Positions 29,041 to 37,675 are shown, counted from the first letter of the stretch. The stretch: 48,819 nucleotides of DNA from Lentisphaeria bacterium (GCA_900768515.1 CAAGDG010000014.1:1-48819); one strand, 5' to 3'. The notes: generated from the letters alone by a model not told the origin. Translations and numbers: made by a program.

Positions 29041-30888
29041 ATGAATCGAACGAACGGCCGGAATGTTCCGGACCCGGCGCTTTCGCCCTCCCGGGCGCTG
29101 TTTCGGCGGCTGGCGGCGCAGGATGGGGAATTCGAACCGCCGGAACTTTTTCAGCAGCTGTTTCGCCGCTTCCGCGGGGAGGCGGCGGACCCTTTTTTTG
29201 AGCGGTTTTTTACCGGGTTCCGTTTTTCCGCCGACGAAGCCGACCGTGACCGGGCGGTCACTCCGGAACTTTTCAGTTTGCTCGCGGAGGCTGCCGCCGG
29301 CCGCCGGGCGGACGGCAGTTTCTACACTCCGCCGGGAATCGCCGCCGCAATGGCGGAAGAAGGACTGGCTCTCCGTCTGACGGAGAGGCTTCCGGAAGAG
29401 CTGCTTTCGCTCTGGGAAACCCTGCGCCGGGGGGAGATGCCGGATGCTCCGCCTTTGCTCCGGCGGCGGCTTGCTGCGGAGCTGGAACAGGAGAAGATTC
29501 TCGATCCGGCCTGCGGAGCCGGAGCATTTCTGCTGGCCGCGGCCGATCGGCTGGCGCAGTGGCGCGCCCGGCTGCTGCCGGAGGAGGGGACGGAGGAACG
29601 GCTCGCATTTCTGCGGCGAATCTCCTGCCGGTTGTACGGAGTTGATCCCGACCGGACCGCGCTTGCCGCGGCGCGGTTCCGGGCGGCGCTCCGGTTTGGA
29701 ATGGAGCCGGATGAGGCGCTGCCCCGGCTCCGGTGCGGTGACGCGCTGGCGGCCGACGCTTTTTCCGGAGCGGAACGTTTCGGCCTGGTGCTCGGCAATC
29801 CCCCCTATCTCTCCTTCGGCGTGCGGGGGAGCGGTGTGCTGGACCGGGCGTTGCAGCGCGACTGGCGGGAACGTTTTCCCGGTTCCGCCGAATACAAGAT
29901 CAGCGTCTACGCGCTTTTCATGGAGCTGGCGGTCCGGCTGGCGGAGGAGCCGGGCGGGGTGGCGGCGCTGCTGCTTCCGGACAGTTTCCTCGCCGGAAGC
30001 TATTACTCCCGGATCCGCGCCTTTCTGCTCGACCGCTGCCGGATCGTTTCGCTGCGGCTGCTCCGGGAACGGCTGTTCGACGCGGCGGTCGGCTTTAACG
30101 TCGCCCTCGTACTGGTCCGGGAACCGGACGCCGGTCGGCGCGTCGTCAACCGGGTCCGGATCGCCGAATCTTCCGGGCGGAGCCGTCTTGTCGCACAGCG
30201 TGAACTCGCTCCCGGAGCGCGGAGGCGGTTTGAACTTTGTTTCAGCGAGGCGGAGGAGGAACTTCTGCGCCGCTGCCGCGAGGGGAGCCGGCCGCTCGGG
30301 GAACTGATCCGCTTCTCCAGCGGATTGATCGCCCGGAACGGCCGCGCGTCGCTGCTGGCGGCGGAGGATGTCCGCAGTCCGTACTGTCGTCGTGGTCTGC
30401 TTTCGGGACGTGCGGTCGAGCGGTTCCGGATCCGCCGCGACGGGGAATCGTTCGGCTGGATTCTGGTCGATCCGGCGCTGATCAAGAGCGGCCTCGGCCG
30501 TATCGACTACCAAAAACCGAAACTGCTGCTGCGCCAGACCGGGGATGAACTGATTGCCGCGGCCGACCGGGAGGGGCTTTTCTGTTTCAACAACCTCCAC
30601 GTCGGAATTCCGGCGCCGGGGGTGCCGCTGGAGTTTCTGGAAGGGGTTTTGAACTCCCGGCTGCTGACCCGGCTCTACCGGATCCTGGCCGGGGAGTGGA
30701 AGCGGACGCTGCCGCAGGTGGATATCGACCTTCTCCGGACGCTGCCGGTCCGCCGTTCTCCGGCGCTGGAGGCGCGGATTGCCGCGGCGGCCCGGGAGAT
30801 GGAGCAGCTTCCCTCTCCCGCCGGGCAGGCCGTGGTCGACCGTCTGGTGGAGCAGCTCTACGGCGTGACGCCGGAGCTGCTCTCCTGA
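29041..30888 (+). CDS. Eco57I-like N6-adenine DNA methyltransferase
   Basis: A 615-residue DNA methyltransferase. Motif X-like FYTPPGIAAAMAEEG precedes SAM-binding motif I ILDPACGAGAFLLAA (about 155). The catalytic motif IV is NPPY (about 254) in LVLGNPPYLSFG, typical of N6-adenine enzymes. The C-terminal half (about 380-600) resembles the TaqI-type target-recognition domain (LLRQTGDELIAAADREGLF, NNLHVGI, VLNSRLLTRLYR). No PD-(D/E)xK nuclease motif is evident in the N-terminal 100 residues and no restriction gene lies next to it, so it may be an orphan methylase. GGAGG lies 5 bp before the ATG at 29041; the open frame upstream precedes the promoter. Confidence 0.88.
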   Translation: MNRTNGRNVPDPALSPSRALFRRLAAQDGEFEPPELFQQLFRRFRGEAADPFFERFFTGFRFSADEADRDRAVTPELFSLLAEAAAGRRADGSFYTPPGIAAAMAEEGLALRLTERLPEELLSLWETLRRGEMPDAPPLLRRRLAAELEQEKILDPACGAGAFLLAAADRLAQWRARLLPEEGTEERLAFLRRISCRLYGVDPDRTALAAARFRAALRFGMEPDEALPRLRCGDALAADAFSGAERFGLVLGNPPYLSFGVRGSGVLDRALQRDWRERFPGSAEYKISVYALFMELAVRLAEEPGGVAALLLPDSFLAGSYYSRIRAFLLDRCRIVSLRLLRERLFDAAVGFNVALVLVREPDAGRRVVNRVRIAESSGRSRLVAQRELAPGARRRFELCFSEAEEELLRRCREGSRPLGELIRFSSGLIARNGRASLLAAEDVRSPYCRRGLLSGRAVERFRIRRDGESFGWILVDPALIKSGLGRIDYQKPKLLLRQTGDELIAAADREGLFCFNNLHVGIPAPGVPLEFLEGVLNSRLLTRLYRILAGEWKRTLPQVDIDLLRTLPVRRSPALEARIAAAAREMEQLPSPAGQAVVDRLVEQLYGVTPELLS

Positions 30889-30897
30889 TTCCGGCAG

Positions 30898-31851
30898 TCA
30901 CCGCCGGGCGGCGAAGGCGGCGATCCGGTCGAAGAGGTCGCGGAAGACCCGGTCCCGGTCGAAGGCGTGGATCACCCGGATTTCGTGGCGGTCGCCGGGG
31001 AACTCCCAGCGGCTGTCGTCGGCCAGCCGGGGCGCTTCAATCACTTCGGAGGTCACGGCGTCGGGAATGTCGAAGCAGGCGACGGTGGCGATGTCCCAGA
31101 TCACTTTAACCGTTTCCCGGTCGCCGTGGATGTAGTCACGGGTGCGCTCGTAGAGGAAACGGCCGATTGGACCGGAGACCGCGCACTGTTCCTCCAGTTC
31201 GGGGAGCCGGATTCCGAGCTGTTCGGCAGCGCCGCCGCAGCAGGGCACGTGGACCAGCGGCACGCCGGAGTCGAAGACGACCTGCGCGGCGGGGACGTCC
31301 TGGTAGAGGTTGAACTCCCGGTTCGACGGATGGTTGTAGGCGTGTCCCCCCAGCCAGACGATCACGATCGAACCGATGATCGCGGGGCCCATCAGCAGCG
31401 CCGAGGCGACGTTGGTAATCGCGCCGATGGCGAGCACGTAAAGCACCTCGCCGCGGCCGGCGGCCTGCCGGGCGAGTTCGACGATCCGGCGTGCCGCCGC
31501 GCTTTCGACCGGGGTGTCGCGGTCGGGGAGATAGGTTTCGGAACCGCGCCAGACGAATTCCCCGCGTTTTTCATGCAGGAGATCGAGCACCCGGAGGATT
31601 TCGTCATAGCTTTTGGCCATGCCGTCGGCGGGGGAGGTGGAGCGGCTGTTGAAGAAGGGGGCCGCGGTGACCGCCCTCGGTTCGAAGCGTCCCGGCGAAA
31701 GCATCAGATAACAGAGTGCGAACTGGTCGTCGATTTCGTTGAAGGTGTCGGTGTCGAGCACGGCCGGGAGAACCCCGGGATTGGCGAGTTCCAGCCGGCT
31801 CCGGCGCAGCGCGGGATCGAGATCGGGGAAGCGGGTTTTTCCGGAAAGCAT
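30898..31851 (-). CDS. Inosine/uridine-preferring nucleoside hydrolase family protein
   Basis: A 317-residue hydrolase of the IUNH fold, cleaving the N-glycosidic bond of ribonucleosides. The Ca2+-binding N-terminal motif appears as LDTDTFNEIDDQFAL, a variant of the usual DTDPGxDDA. LYVLAIGAITNVASAL and WLGGHAYNH correspond to the family core. It lacks a signal peptide. It is divergent from an AraC regulator, suggesting induction by a sugar or nucleoside. AAAGGA precedes the ATG at 31851. The modified Asp motif and the N-terminal extension of about 30 residues make a non-standard substrate possible. Confidence 0.88.
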   Translation of the reverse strand: MLSGKTRFPDLDPALRRSRLELANPGVLPAVLDTDTFNEIDDQFALCYLMLSPGRFEPRAVTAAPFFNSRSTSPADGMAKSYDEILRVLDLLHEKRGEFVWRGSETYLPDRDTPVESAAARRIVELARQAAGRGEVLYVLAIGAITNVASALLMGPAIIGSIVIVWLGGHAYNHPSNREFNLYQDVPAAQVVFDSGVPLVHVPCCGGAAEQLGIRLPELEEQCAVSGPIGRFLYERTRDYIHGDRETVKVIWDIATVACFDIPDAVTSEVIEAPRLADDSRWEFPGDRHEIRVIHAFDRDRVFRDLFDRIAAFAARR

Positions 31852-31893
31852 GATATTTTTCCTTTCAAAATGTGGTTTCTGTTTCCGGAAGAT

Positions 31894-31922
31894 AGTATAG
31901 TTGTCCGGAAGCTGGAGCGCAA
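31894..31922 (-). promoter_or_regulatory. Promoter of the nucleoside hydrolase gene
   Basis: On the minus strand TTGCGC (31922-31917) and TATACT (31899-31894) are 17 bp apart. Confidence 0.6.
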
Positions 31923-31940
31923 ACCGTTCCGGCTGGAAAG

Positions 31941-31968
31941 AATGCCGGTTTTACTGGACAAAATGCCG
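31941..31968. promoter_or_regulatory. Direct repeat with 21-bp phasing, candidate AraC site
   Basis: AATGCCG occurs at 31941-31947 and 31962-31968. A 21-bp step (two helical turns) is the usual spacing of AraC half-sites. It lies just upstream of the nucleoside hydrolase promoter and 120 bp from the AraC start codon. Confidence 0.5.
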
Positions 31969-32036
31969 ATTCCGCACCGAATGATTCGGAATTTCCATCC
32001 TCTTATCCTGTTGCGGGACAAATTGAAATTCCGGAT

Positions 32037-32064
32037 TTGACTTTTGGAGAAGCCGGATTATTTT
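32037..32064 (+). promoter_or_regulatory. Putative promoter of the AraC gene at 32087
   Basis: TTGACT (32037-32042) and TATTTT (32059-32064) are 16 bp apart, giving a very short leader before the ATG at 32087. Confidence 0.5.
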
Positions 32065-32086
32065 AGCAGAAAAGGAGGATTTCACC

Positions 32087-32869
32087 ATGATGTTTCCGCC
32101 CGGAATCGAACTGGCCTATTCCGGCAGCTACTCCGGGCGCCGGGGGCCGGTCTCCCGGCACGCCCACGCCGGAGCCGAACTCGTGCTGGTGACCGCCGGG
32201 GAGTGTTCGGTGGAGTTCGCCGGGGGGGTGACTCTGCCGGGCCGTCCCGGTTCGGTCTACGTGACTCCGCCCGGGGTGGCGCACATCCAGTTCAACGGTC
32301 CGGAGTGCGAGACCTGCTATCTGGTGCTGGCGGCCGCGCCGCCGGAGTTCGACTTCCGGCTCCGGGTGATCGAGACCGGGAACGATGCTCTGACCGGCGC
32401 CTGGTTCCGGCAGATCGGTGAACTGGCCCGGGAGACCGCTTCCGAACAGGCGGCGGCCCTGGTCGGCGCCCTGCTGCTGCGGCTGCGTCATTTCGAGGAG
32501 CTGGGGGACCGTCGCGGCAGCTGCCGCCCCGAACTTTTCGCCGCGCTCCGCCACCTTGAAAGCCACTATGCCGAACCGTTGCAGATACGCGGACTGGCGG
32601 CCCGGTGCGGATTGAGCAGAAGTCATTTCAACACCTTGTTCCGGAAGGAATTCGGAGTTTCCCCCCTGGCCTATCTCTCCTCATTGCGGCTGCGTGCCGC
32701 CCGCCGGCTGCTTCAGGATCCGCACCTCCCGGTCGGGGAGGTGGCGGAGCGTTCGGGCTTTGTGGATCCGAACTACTTCAGCCGGGCGTTCCGGCGGAGC
32801 ACCGGCATGACGCCGCTGGAGTTCCGGCGGCGGTCGGAGAGTTCCGGCGGGGTTACGATTCGCTCATGA
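32087..32869 (+). CDS. AraC-family regulator with cupin domain
   Basis: A 260-residue regulator. The N-terminal cupin domain (about 10-95) shows SRHAHAGAELVLVTAGECSV and GSVYVTPPGVAHIQF. The C-terminal AraC domain (about 155-250) has IRGLAARCGLSRSHFNTLF and VGEVAERSGFVDPNYFSRAF. AGGAGG precedes the ATG. It is divergent from the nucleoside hydrolase, its likely target. Its last 17 bases overlap the end of the convergent 2-hydroxyacid dehydrogenase gene. Confidence 0.92.
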   Translation: MMFPPGIELAYSGSYSGRRGPVSRHAHAGAELVLVTAGECSVEFAGGVTLPGRPGSVYVTPPGVAHIQFNGPECETCYLVLAAAPPEFDFRLRVIETGNDALTGAWFRQIGELARETASEQAAALVGALLLRLRHFEELGDRRGSCRPELFAALRHLESHYAEPLQIRGLAARCGLSRSHFNTLFRKEFGVSPLAYLSSLRLRAARRLLQDPHLPVGEVAERSGFVDPNYFSRAFRRSTGMTPLEFRRRSESSGGVTIRS

Positions 32870-33839
32870 CCGCGGCCCGTTCCGGGGTCAGGGCCGATTC
32901 GGGCCGAACTCCCGCGGCGAACCGTTCCAATTCATCGGCCAGGCATTTCCACCGTTCTTCGAATTCGATCGAGTTGTTGGCGCGGTGGGGCGTCAGCAGC
33001 ACCCGGTCGTTGCGGCGCAGCGGCGAGTCGGCCGGCAGCGGTTCGACCTCGAAAACGTCGAGCGCAAGGAAGATCGGTCTGGTGTTCACCGCTTCGATCA
33101 TGGCCGCCTCGTCAACCATTTTGCCGCGGGCGATGTTGACGAAGAGGGCGTTCTCCCGCATCCGTTCAAACTGTCGGGCGCCGATCATGTGGTACGTCTC
33201 GGCGGTGCTGCCGCCGGCGAGCACGATGATTTCGCACGTGCTGAACGCATCGTCGAGGGAGGTTTTGAGAACTCCTGCGGCGGCGGCTTCCGCATCCGGG
33301 AGGTGGCGGGAGACCACGCGCACATCGCTGGTGAAATTCTTCAGCATGGCGGCGATGGCGCCGCCGATCCGGCCGTAGCCGACCACCGCGGCGGAACGGC
33401 CGGAGAGGATCCGGGTGCGGGGATATTTGAACCTCGGCCACGCTTCGCCGGAGACCATGTCGTGGTGGTAGCTGTGGATCCGCAGCAGCGAGGAGAGGAT
33501 CAGCCCGAGCGTGTATTCCGCCATCGGCCGCTCCCGGGAAGCGCCGGTGTGGATTACGGTGATTCCTTTCGAGAGTGCGTAAAGGTCCTCGATGTTCTGG
33601 CGGGTGCCGCCGTAGCTGGAGGCGATCAGCCGGAGCCGGGGCGCGGCGTCGATCACCTTCCGGGTGACCAGCATCGAAGAGGTGAAGGGGACGATCACCG
33701 CGTCGAATCCGGCGATCCGGGCGAGCAGTCCGGCTTCGCTGATGTCGTCGGTTTCGACGATGTCGCAGATGGCGGCGATCCGGGCGCGGGCTTCCGGATC
33801 GGCGATTTTCCCGAGGGAGAGCAGTTGCAGTTTTTCCAT
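32853..33839 (-). CDS. D-isomer-specific 2-hydroxyacid dehydrogenase
   Basis: A 328-residue NAD(P)-dependent dehydrogenase. The cofactor-binding motif is AAVVGYGRIGGAIA (about 155), and the catalytic triad is Arg in VNIARGKMVDE, Glu in DVFEVEPLP and His in LTPHRAN. It is the third gene of the GH105-beta-helix operon, 23 bp after the beta-helix gene, so it may reduce an aldehyde or 2-keto acid arising from uronate breakdown (a glyoxylate/hydroxypyruvate or keto-uronate reductase role is possible). Its 3' end overlaps the convergent AraC gene by 17 bp. Confidence 0.9.
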   Translation of the reverse strand: MEKLQLLSLGKIADPEARARIAAICDIVETDDISEAGLLARIAGFDAVIVPFTSSMLVTRKVIDAAPRLRLIASSYGGTRQNIEDLYALSKGITVIHTGASRERPMAEYTLGLILSSLLRIHSYHHDMVSGEAWPRFKYPRTRILSGRSAAVVGYGRIGGAIAAMLKNFTSDVRVVSRHLPDAEAAAAGVLKTSLDDAFSTCEIIVLAGGSTAETYHMIGARQFERMRENALFVNIARGKMVDEAAMIEAVNTRPIFLALDVFEVEPLPADSPLRRNDRVLLTPHRANNSIEFEERWKCLADELERFAAGVRPESALTPERAAVMSES

Positions 33840-33862
33840 GTCGGTTCCTCTGATTGTACCGG

Positions 33863-36310
33863 TTATTTACAGTGCTGCCGCTGCCAGAGATAGAGCGATG
33901 GGACCGGTGGAGCCGGTTCCGCCGCCTCCTCCGAAAGCGGAAAGGCGCGGTTGTTTTCCAGCGTCGCGGCGGCGGCGCCGGGACCGCCGGTGAAGCGGCC
34001 GTTCCCGCCGTAGAGCCGGTTGGAGACCAGATGGTCCCCGGCGGCGTCGAGCGATTCGAAGTAGACCATCGGCATCCGGGGATCGCCGAGGCGGAAGACG
34101 TTTCCGACGATCCGGGTGTTCCGGACTCCGAACCGGGTGTAGACTCCGGGACCGGCGTCGGTCTGGAAGGAGTTGTACATCAGCATCCAGTTCTGGTTGG
34201 GTCCGCCCATGTAGATGCCGCCGCGGAAGGAGCTGGTCCGGCAGTTGTAGAGCACGTTGCGGGGGCCGATGTATCCGTGCATGGTGTCGTCGGCGGGAAC
34301 CGAATAGACCGCCCAGCCGTAGGAGTTGTACTTGCCGGAGGTGGTGGTGATCCGGCAGTTGTCGATCAGGTTTTCATGGGCCCAGCCGCAGTGAAACTGG
34401 GCGTCGCTTTCGTTGAAGTCGCTTCCGGTGACCACATTGCCGCTGCAGTCCCAGTTGAAGAGCGGCGCGTGGCGCATCCGGTCGGACTGGACGCGGTCGA
34501 TCAGACAATCCCAGGCGCGATCCCAGCCGACGTAGGCGAGGCCGCCGGTTTTGGTCCGCCAGGGCGCGGTGAAGCGGCAGTTTACGAATTCGCAGTTTTT
34601 GACCCGGTCGCCGTAGACGCCGGCGGTTCCGGGGCGGTCAATCCGGAGGTCCGCGGCGCGGCAGTTGAAGGCGCGGGTGAAGGTGACGCCGCGCATTTTC
34701 AATTCGACTTGAATCTCTCCGACCTGGGCGAGGGTCAGCCCTTCGATCCCGCTGTTCCGGAGCATCGGCGGAGAGGTCACATAGGGGGCCGCGGCGAGCG
34801 GATGGCTCTCTCGAAGCGGCTGCTCCAGTTTCACGTCTTTCCCTTCGACCGCCGCGACCCGGACTCCGGTGCAGAGGCTTCGCCACCAGGGGCATTTCGC
34901 CCCTGGGATCAGCTCCCACTCCGCGGTGATCGGGCGGAAGAGGAACAGAATGTCGCCGGGAGCGATTCCTTCGGTGTCGTCAAGTTTGAGAATGCGGTCG
35001 CCGCGTCCGGCGGAGGCGGTCAGCATCCGCTTTTTTTCCTCGGGCGGGTTCTTTCCCGCGAACGTGATTACACTGGAGGCGTAAGTGTTGGGGTGTTCGT
35101 CGCGGTCGAGCAGAAAAGGCGTCGACGTCGTCACGATCCGTCCCCCCTCGTATTCGACTTCCGCGGTGACTGTCTGCCGGCCTGTGCCGCCGAGCGCTTC
35201 AAAGTGGGGGGAGACCCGGAAGATCACCATTGAAAACAGGGGCGCGTCCGGCAGGGACTCGAACTCCTCCGGGCGGTAGATCGAGGGTGCGCGTTTCCCG
35301 ATCCGGATCTGGACTTCTTTCGCGCCCGCTTCCGGGAAATAACAGCGGATGGTCGCGCGGGGGGAGAGCAGGTCGCCGCTTCCGGTGGTGTAAAGACCCA
35401 CCCCGTTGTCAGGCAGGCCGAATTCCAGCCGGGTCGTTTCGCTGCCGGATCCGCGCAGCACCACGTTGTCGGAGCGAACCGAAATTTTACGGGTCAGCCG
35501 GTAGCTCCCCGCGCCGAAACGGACTTCGCCGCCCCCCGCCCGTGCGGCCGCGTCGATGGCCGCGGCGATCGCGTCGGAGTCGTCGCCGCCGTCATTCGCG
35601 ACCGCGCCGAACGCTTCGACCCGGAAGATCCGTTCCGCCGGTTTCCAGGGTTCGGCCAGACCGGCGCGGGAGAAATTGGGGTAGAGATAACCGTCCGGCC
35701 CCGGAACCATCAGCGCGTCGCGCGAGAGTTCTCCCGGAACTTCCGGGTCCGGCACCGGACAGGGACGGTCGGAAGTGACCTTTTCGATGCGGACGTCGTC
35801 GATCCAGAGCCGCCGCTCCGGGCCGCCGCTCTTGCGGATGAGCAGCCGGACCGCCGCCGCCTCTTTCCCGGTGTCGAAGTAGAGGGCGACCGGGAGCCAG
35901 AATTTCCGCTCCCGCTCTTTTCCGGTGGAACGTCCCCAGAGGATTTCACTGGTCCGGTTGGCGAAGTCCGGAGTGAGGGCTTTCCCGTCGCGGTCCAGCT
36001 CAATCGCCTGCAGCGTGAAGCTGCCGGGATGTTCGGAGAAGGAGTTGAGCCGGACCAGGTAACGGCTCTCCGGTTCGACCGGAATCGGCGCCGTTTCGCA
36101 GCTTCCCCGGAGGATCAGCAGCGAACGTTTTCCTTTTCCCGGCGCGGCATGTTCGTCGCTGGGTCGGAACTCTCCGGACCCCCGCCAGCCGGTCTCCTCC
36201 GCTTCAAAACTGTCGGCGAAGACAAGCTGCTCCGCGGCGGCTGCGGCGAGATGCCATCCCGCCAGGAAAAGTACGGCGACGCATAGAAGTGTGGGCAGGG
36301 GGCCTCTCAT
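33863..36310 (-). CDS. Exported right-handed beta-helix protein with pectate-lyase superfamily domain
   Basis: An 815-residue secreted protein. The signal peptide covers about residues 1-25 (LLCVAVLFLAGWHLAAAAA). A jelly-roll/carbohydrate-binding-like region (about 28-180) follows, ending in LWIDDVRIEK. The parallel beta-helix begins at about 225 with FRVEAFGAVANDGGDDSDAI and GGEVRFGAGSYRL, the start of Pectate_lyase_3 proteins, and continues as short N-rich coils (VVTGSDFNESDAQF, LIDNCRITTTSG). A region rich in non-helix sequence (about 310-500) interrupts it. It lies 34 bp after GH105, which acts on unsaturated ends made by polysaccharide lyases. It may be a lyase or glycosidase; activity unproven. 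Confidence 0.85.
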   Translation of the reverse strand: MRGPLPTLLCVAVLFLAGWHLAAAAAEQLVFADSFEAEETGWRGSGEFRPSDEHAAPGKGKRSLLILRGSCETAPIPVEPESRYLVRLNSFSEHPGSFTLQAIELDRDGKALTPDFANRTSEILWGRSTGKERERKFWLPVALYFDTGKEAAAVRLLIRKSGGPERRLWIDDVRIEKVTSDRPCPVPDPEVPGELSRDALMVPGPDGYLYPNFSRAGLAEPWKPAERIFRVEAFGAVANDGGDDSDAIAAAIDAAARAGGGEVRFGAGSYRLTRKISVRSDNVVLRGSGSETTRLEFGLPDNGVGLYTTGSGDLLSPRATIRCYFPEAGAKEVQIRIGKRAPSIYRPEEFESLPDAPLFSMVIFRVSPHFEALGGTGRQTVTAEVEYEGGRIVTTSTPFLLDRDEHPNTYASSVITFAGKNPPEEKKRMLTASAGRGDRILKLDDTEGIAPGDILFLFRPITAEWELIPGAKCPWWRSLCTGVRVAAVEGKDVKLEQPLRESHPLAAAPYVTSPPMLRNSGIEGLTLAQVGEIQVELKMRGVTFTRAFNCRAADLRIDRPGTAGVYGDRVKNCEFVNCRFTAPWRTKTGGLAYVGWDRAWDCLIDRVQSDRMRHAPLFNWDCSGNVVTGSDFNESDAQFHCGWAHENLIDNCRITTTSGKYNSYGWAVYSVPADDTMHGYIGPRNVLYNCRTSSFRGGIYMGGPNQNWMLMYNSFQTDAGPGVYTRFGVRNTRIVGNVFRLGDPRMPMVYFESLDAAGDHLVSNRLYGGNGRFTGGPGAAAATLENNRAFPLSEEAAEPAPPVPSLYLWQRQHCK

Positions 36311-36344
36311 TTTCTCTCCTCCTCGTCGGTTCCGGAAATCCGGA

Positions 36345-37436
36345 TTACTGGAGGAGCAGTTCGGCCAGGAGCGGAATCCGTCCCGCGCGCGCCAGCGACT
36401 CCGCCACCGTGTATGCGAGGATCATCGGTCCGAAGCCGTGGCTGTCGTTGCGCTGCCACATCCGGCCGTTGTAGTCCTCCGGATCCCCCTTGCCGGGAGA
36501 GAGGCAGCCGACGCAGCAGTTGAAGACCGAACCGTCGAGCGCGATGTAACGGGCCAGTCCCCGCAGTCCGCGCAGATAGCAGTCGCGGTAATGCGCTTCA
36601 TCGAGCAGTCCGCTCTGGATGCCGCGTCCCATCGCGTAGAGAATCAGTCCGGTGCCGGAACTCTCGGTGTAGGTTTCGGGATGGTCGATCACCTGGTGCC
36701 ACATCCCCTCCTCATCCTGATAGTTCGGCAACGACCCGAGCGCGGCGCGGTACATTTCCAGGAGCGCAGGCCGGAACGGGTGCTCCTCCGGCAGGTCGTG
36801 CGCCATTTCCGCCAGCGCGATCACGCCCCACCCCTGACCCCGGCTCCAGAAGGCGGTCAGCTTGCCGTCGGGAGCCTTGGCGTTGATCGCCTGGTGGTAG
36901 AGCCCTTTGTCAGGAGCGAAGAGAATCCGGTGGTGCCCCTCCATCTGGAAACACGCCTCGTCGATCAGGTCGGGCCGATTGGCCTCCTTGCCGATCCACA
37001 GCAGAAAGAGGCAGACCCCCCAGACCGAGTCGATCCAGATGAAGTCTCCGCGGTTGTCCTCAGGGGATTTTTTCGGCATGACGAAGAGCCGGTGGGTGCC
37101 GCGCGGCTGTTCCCGACAGAGCTTCTCCGCGAAGCTGACCAGCATTTCGCGCAGGTCCTTGCGGATTCCGTGGTACTGCAGGAAGGCGGCCGCCGCTCCG
37201 CCGCAGCGGTAGACGGTCCGGCCGTAGGCGCCCGCGATGTTTTCGATCTCTCCGGCGAGGAAGGGTTTCAAAAGCTCCTCCACCTGCTGCATGAGTCCGG
37301 TGTCGCCGGTGGTTTTGGCGAGGTATGCCCCCGCGTGCAGCGCGAGAATGCAGGTGTACGACTCCATGCGGCAGCTTTTCAGGTACCGGTCCCACACGGT
37401 CCGCGCCGTTTCCGCGTACGTGGTTTGAATGGCCAT
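36345..37436 (-). CDS. GH105 unsaturated rhamnogalacturonyl hydrolase
   Basis: A 363-residue (alpha/alpha)6-barrel enzyme like B. subtilis YteR. GH105 enzymes remove the delta-4,5-unsaturated galacturonate left at the non-reducing end by lyases, releasing a product that rearranges to 5-keto-4-deoxyuronate. Family features are DFIWIDSVWGVCLFL (the catalytic Asp region), FWSRGQGWGVIALAEM, ESSGTGLILYAMGRGI and the C-terminal GFGPMILAY. There is no signal peptide, so it acts on imported oligomers. The ATG at 37436 with GGGAGG is preferred over one at 37472. First gene of the operon and divergent from an IclR regulator. Confidence 0.92.
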   Translation of the reverse strand: MAIQTTYAETARTVWDRYLKSCRMESYTCILALHAGAYLAKTTGDTGLMQQVEELLKPFLAGEIENIAGAYGRTVYRCGGAAAAFLQYHGIRKDLREMLVSFAEKLCREQPRGTHRLFVMPKKSPEDNRGDFIWIDSVWGVCLFLLWIGKEANRPDLIDEACFQMEGHHRILFAPDKGLYHQAINAKAPDGKLTAFWSRGQGWGVIALAEMAHDLPEEHPFRPALLEMYRAALGSLPNYQDEEGMWHQVIDHPETYTESSGTGLILYAMGRGIQSGLLDEAHYRDCYLRGLRGLARYIALDGSVFNCCVGCLSPGKGDPEDYNGRMWQRNDSHGFGPMILAYTVAESLARAGRIPLLAELLLQ

Positions 37437-37484
37437 GATTCCGAACCTCCCGATCTTAGGTGATTTCATCAATTTTGAAAGTGT

Positions 37485-37500
37485 TTTTATCTATAGTTAA
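37485..37500. promoter_or_regulatory. Candidate operator shared with the KduD operon
   Basis: TTAACTATAGATAAAA (minus strand) lies directly downstream of the GH105 -10 box and matches TTAATATAGATAAAA at 28852-28866 apart from one inserted base. The IclR gene is divergent from this site. Confidence 0.6.
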
Positions 37501-37503
37501 GAA

Positions 37504-37531
37504 ATTATAGTGGTGAAACCGGGATTTTCAA
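37504..37531 (-). promoter_or_regulatory. Promoter of the GH105/beta-helix/dehydrogenase operon
   Basis: On the minus strand TTGAAA (37531-37526) and TATAAT (37509-37504) are 16 bp apart, identical hexamers and spacing to the promoter of the RraA-ADH-KduD operon. Confidence 0.8.
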
Positions 37532-37605
37532 CCGGTTTTTTCTAAAATTTCGAGAAAAAAATTCATCGATTCTGATGAAAACCGGGAAAATCTCGCCGCC
37601 GGATA

Positions 37606-37634
37606 TGGACAAAAGCCGTTTTTCGTAGTAGATT
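37606..37634 (+). promoter_or_regulatory. Promoter of the IclR regulator
   Basis: TGGACA (37606-37611) and TAGATT (37629-37634) are 17 bp apart, about 40 bp upstream of the ATG at 37676. Confidence 0.5.
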
Positions 37635-37675
37635 AGACGGGTGTGAGAAATCTTTTTCAGCTTCGGAGAGCAGAT

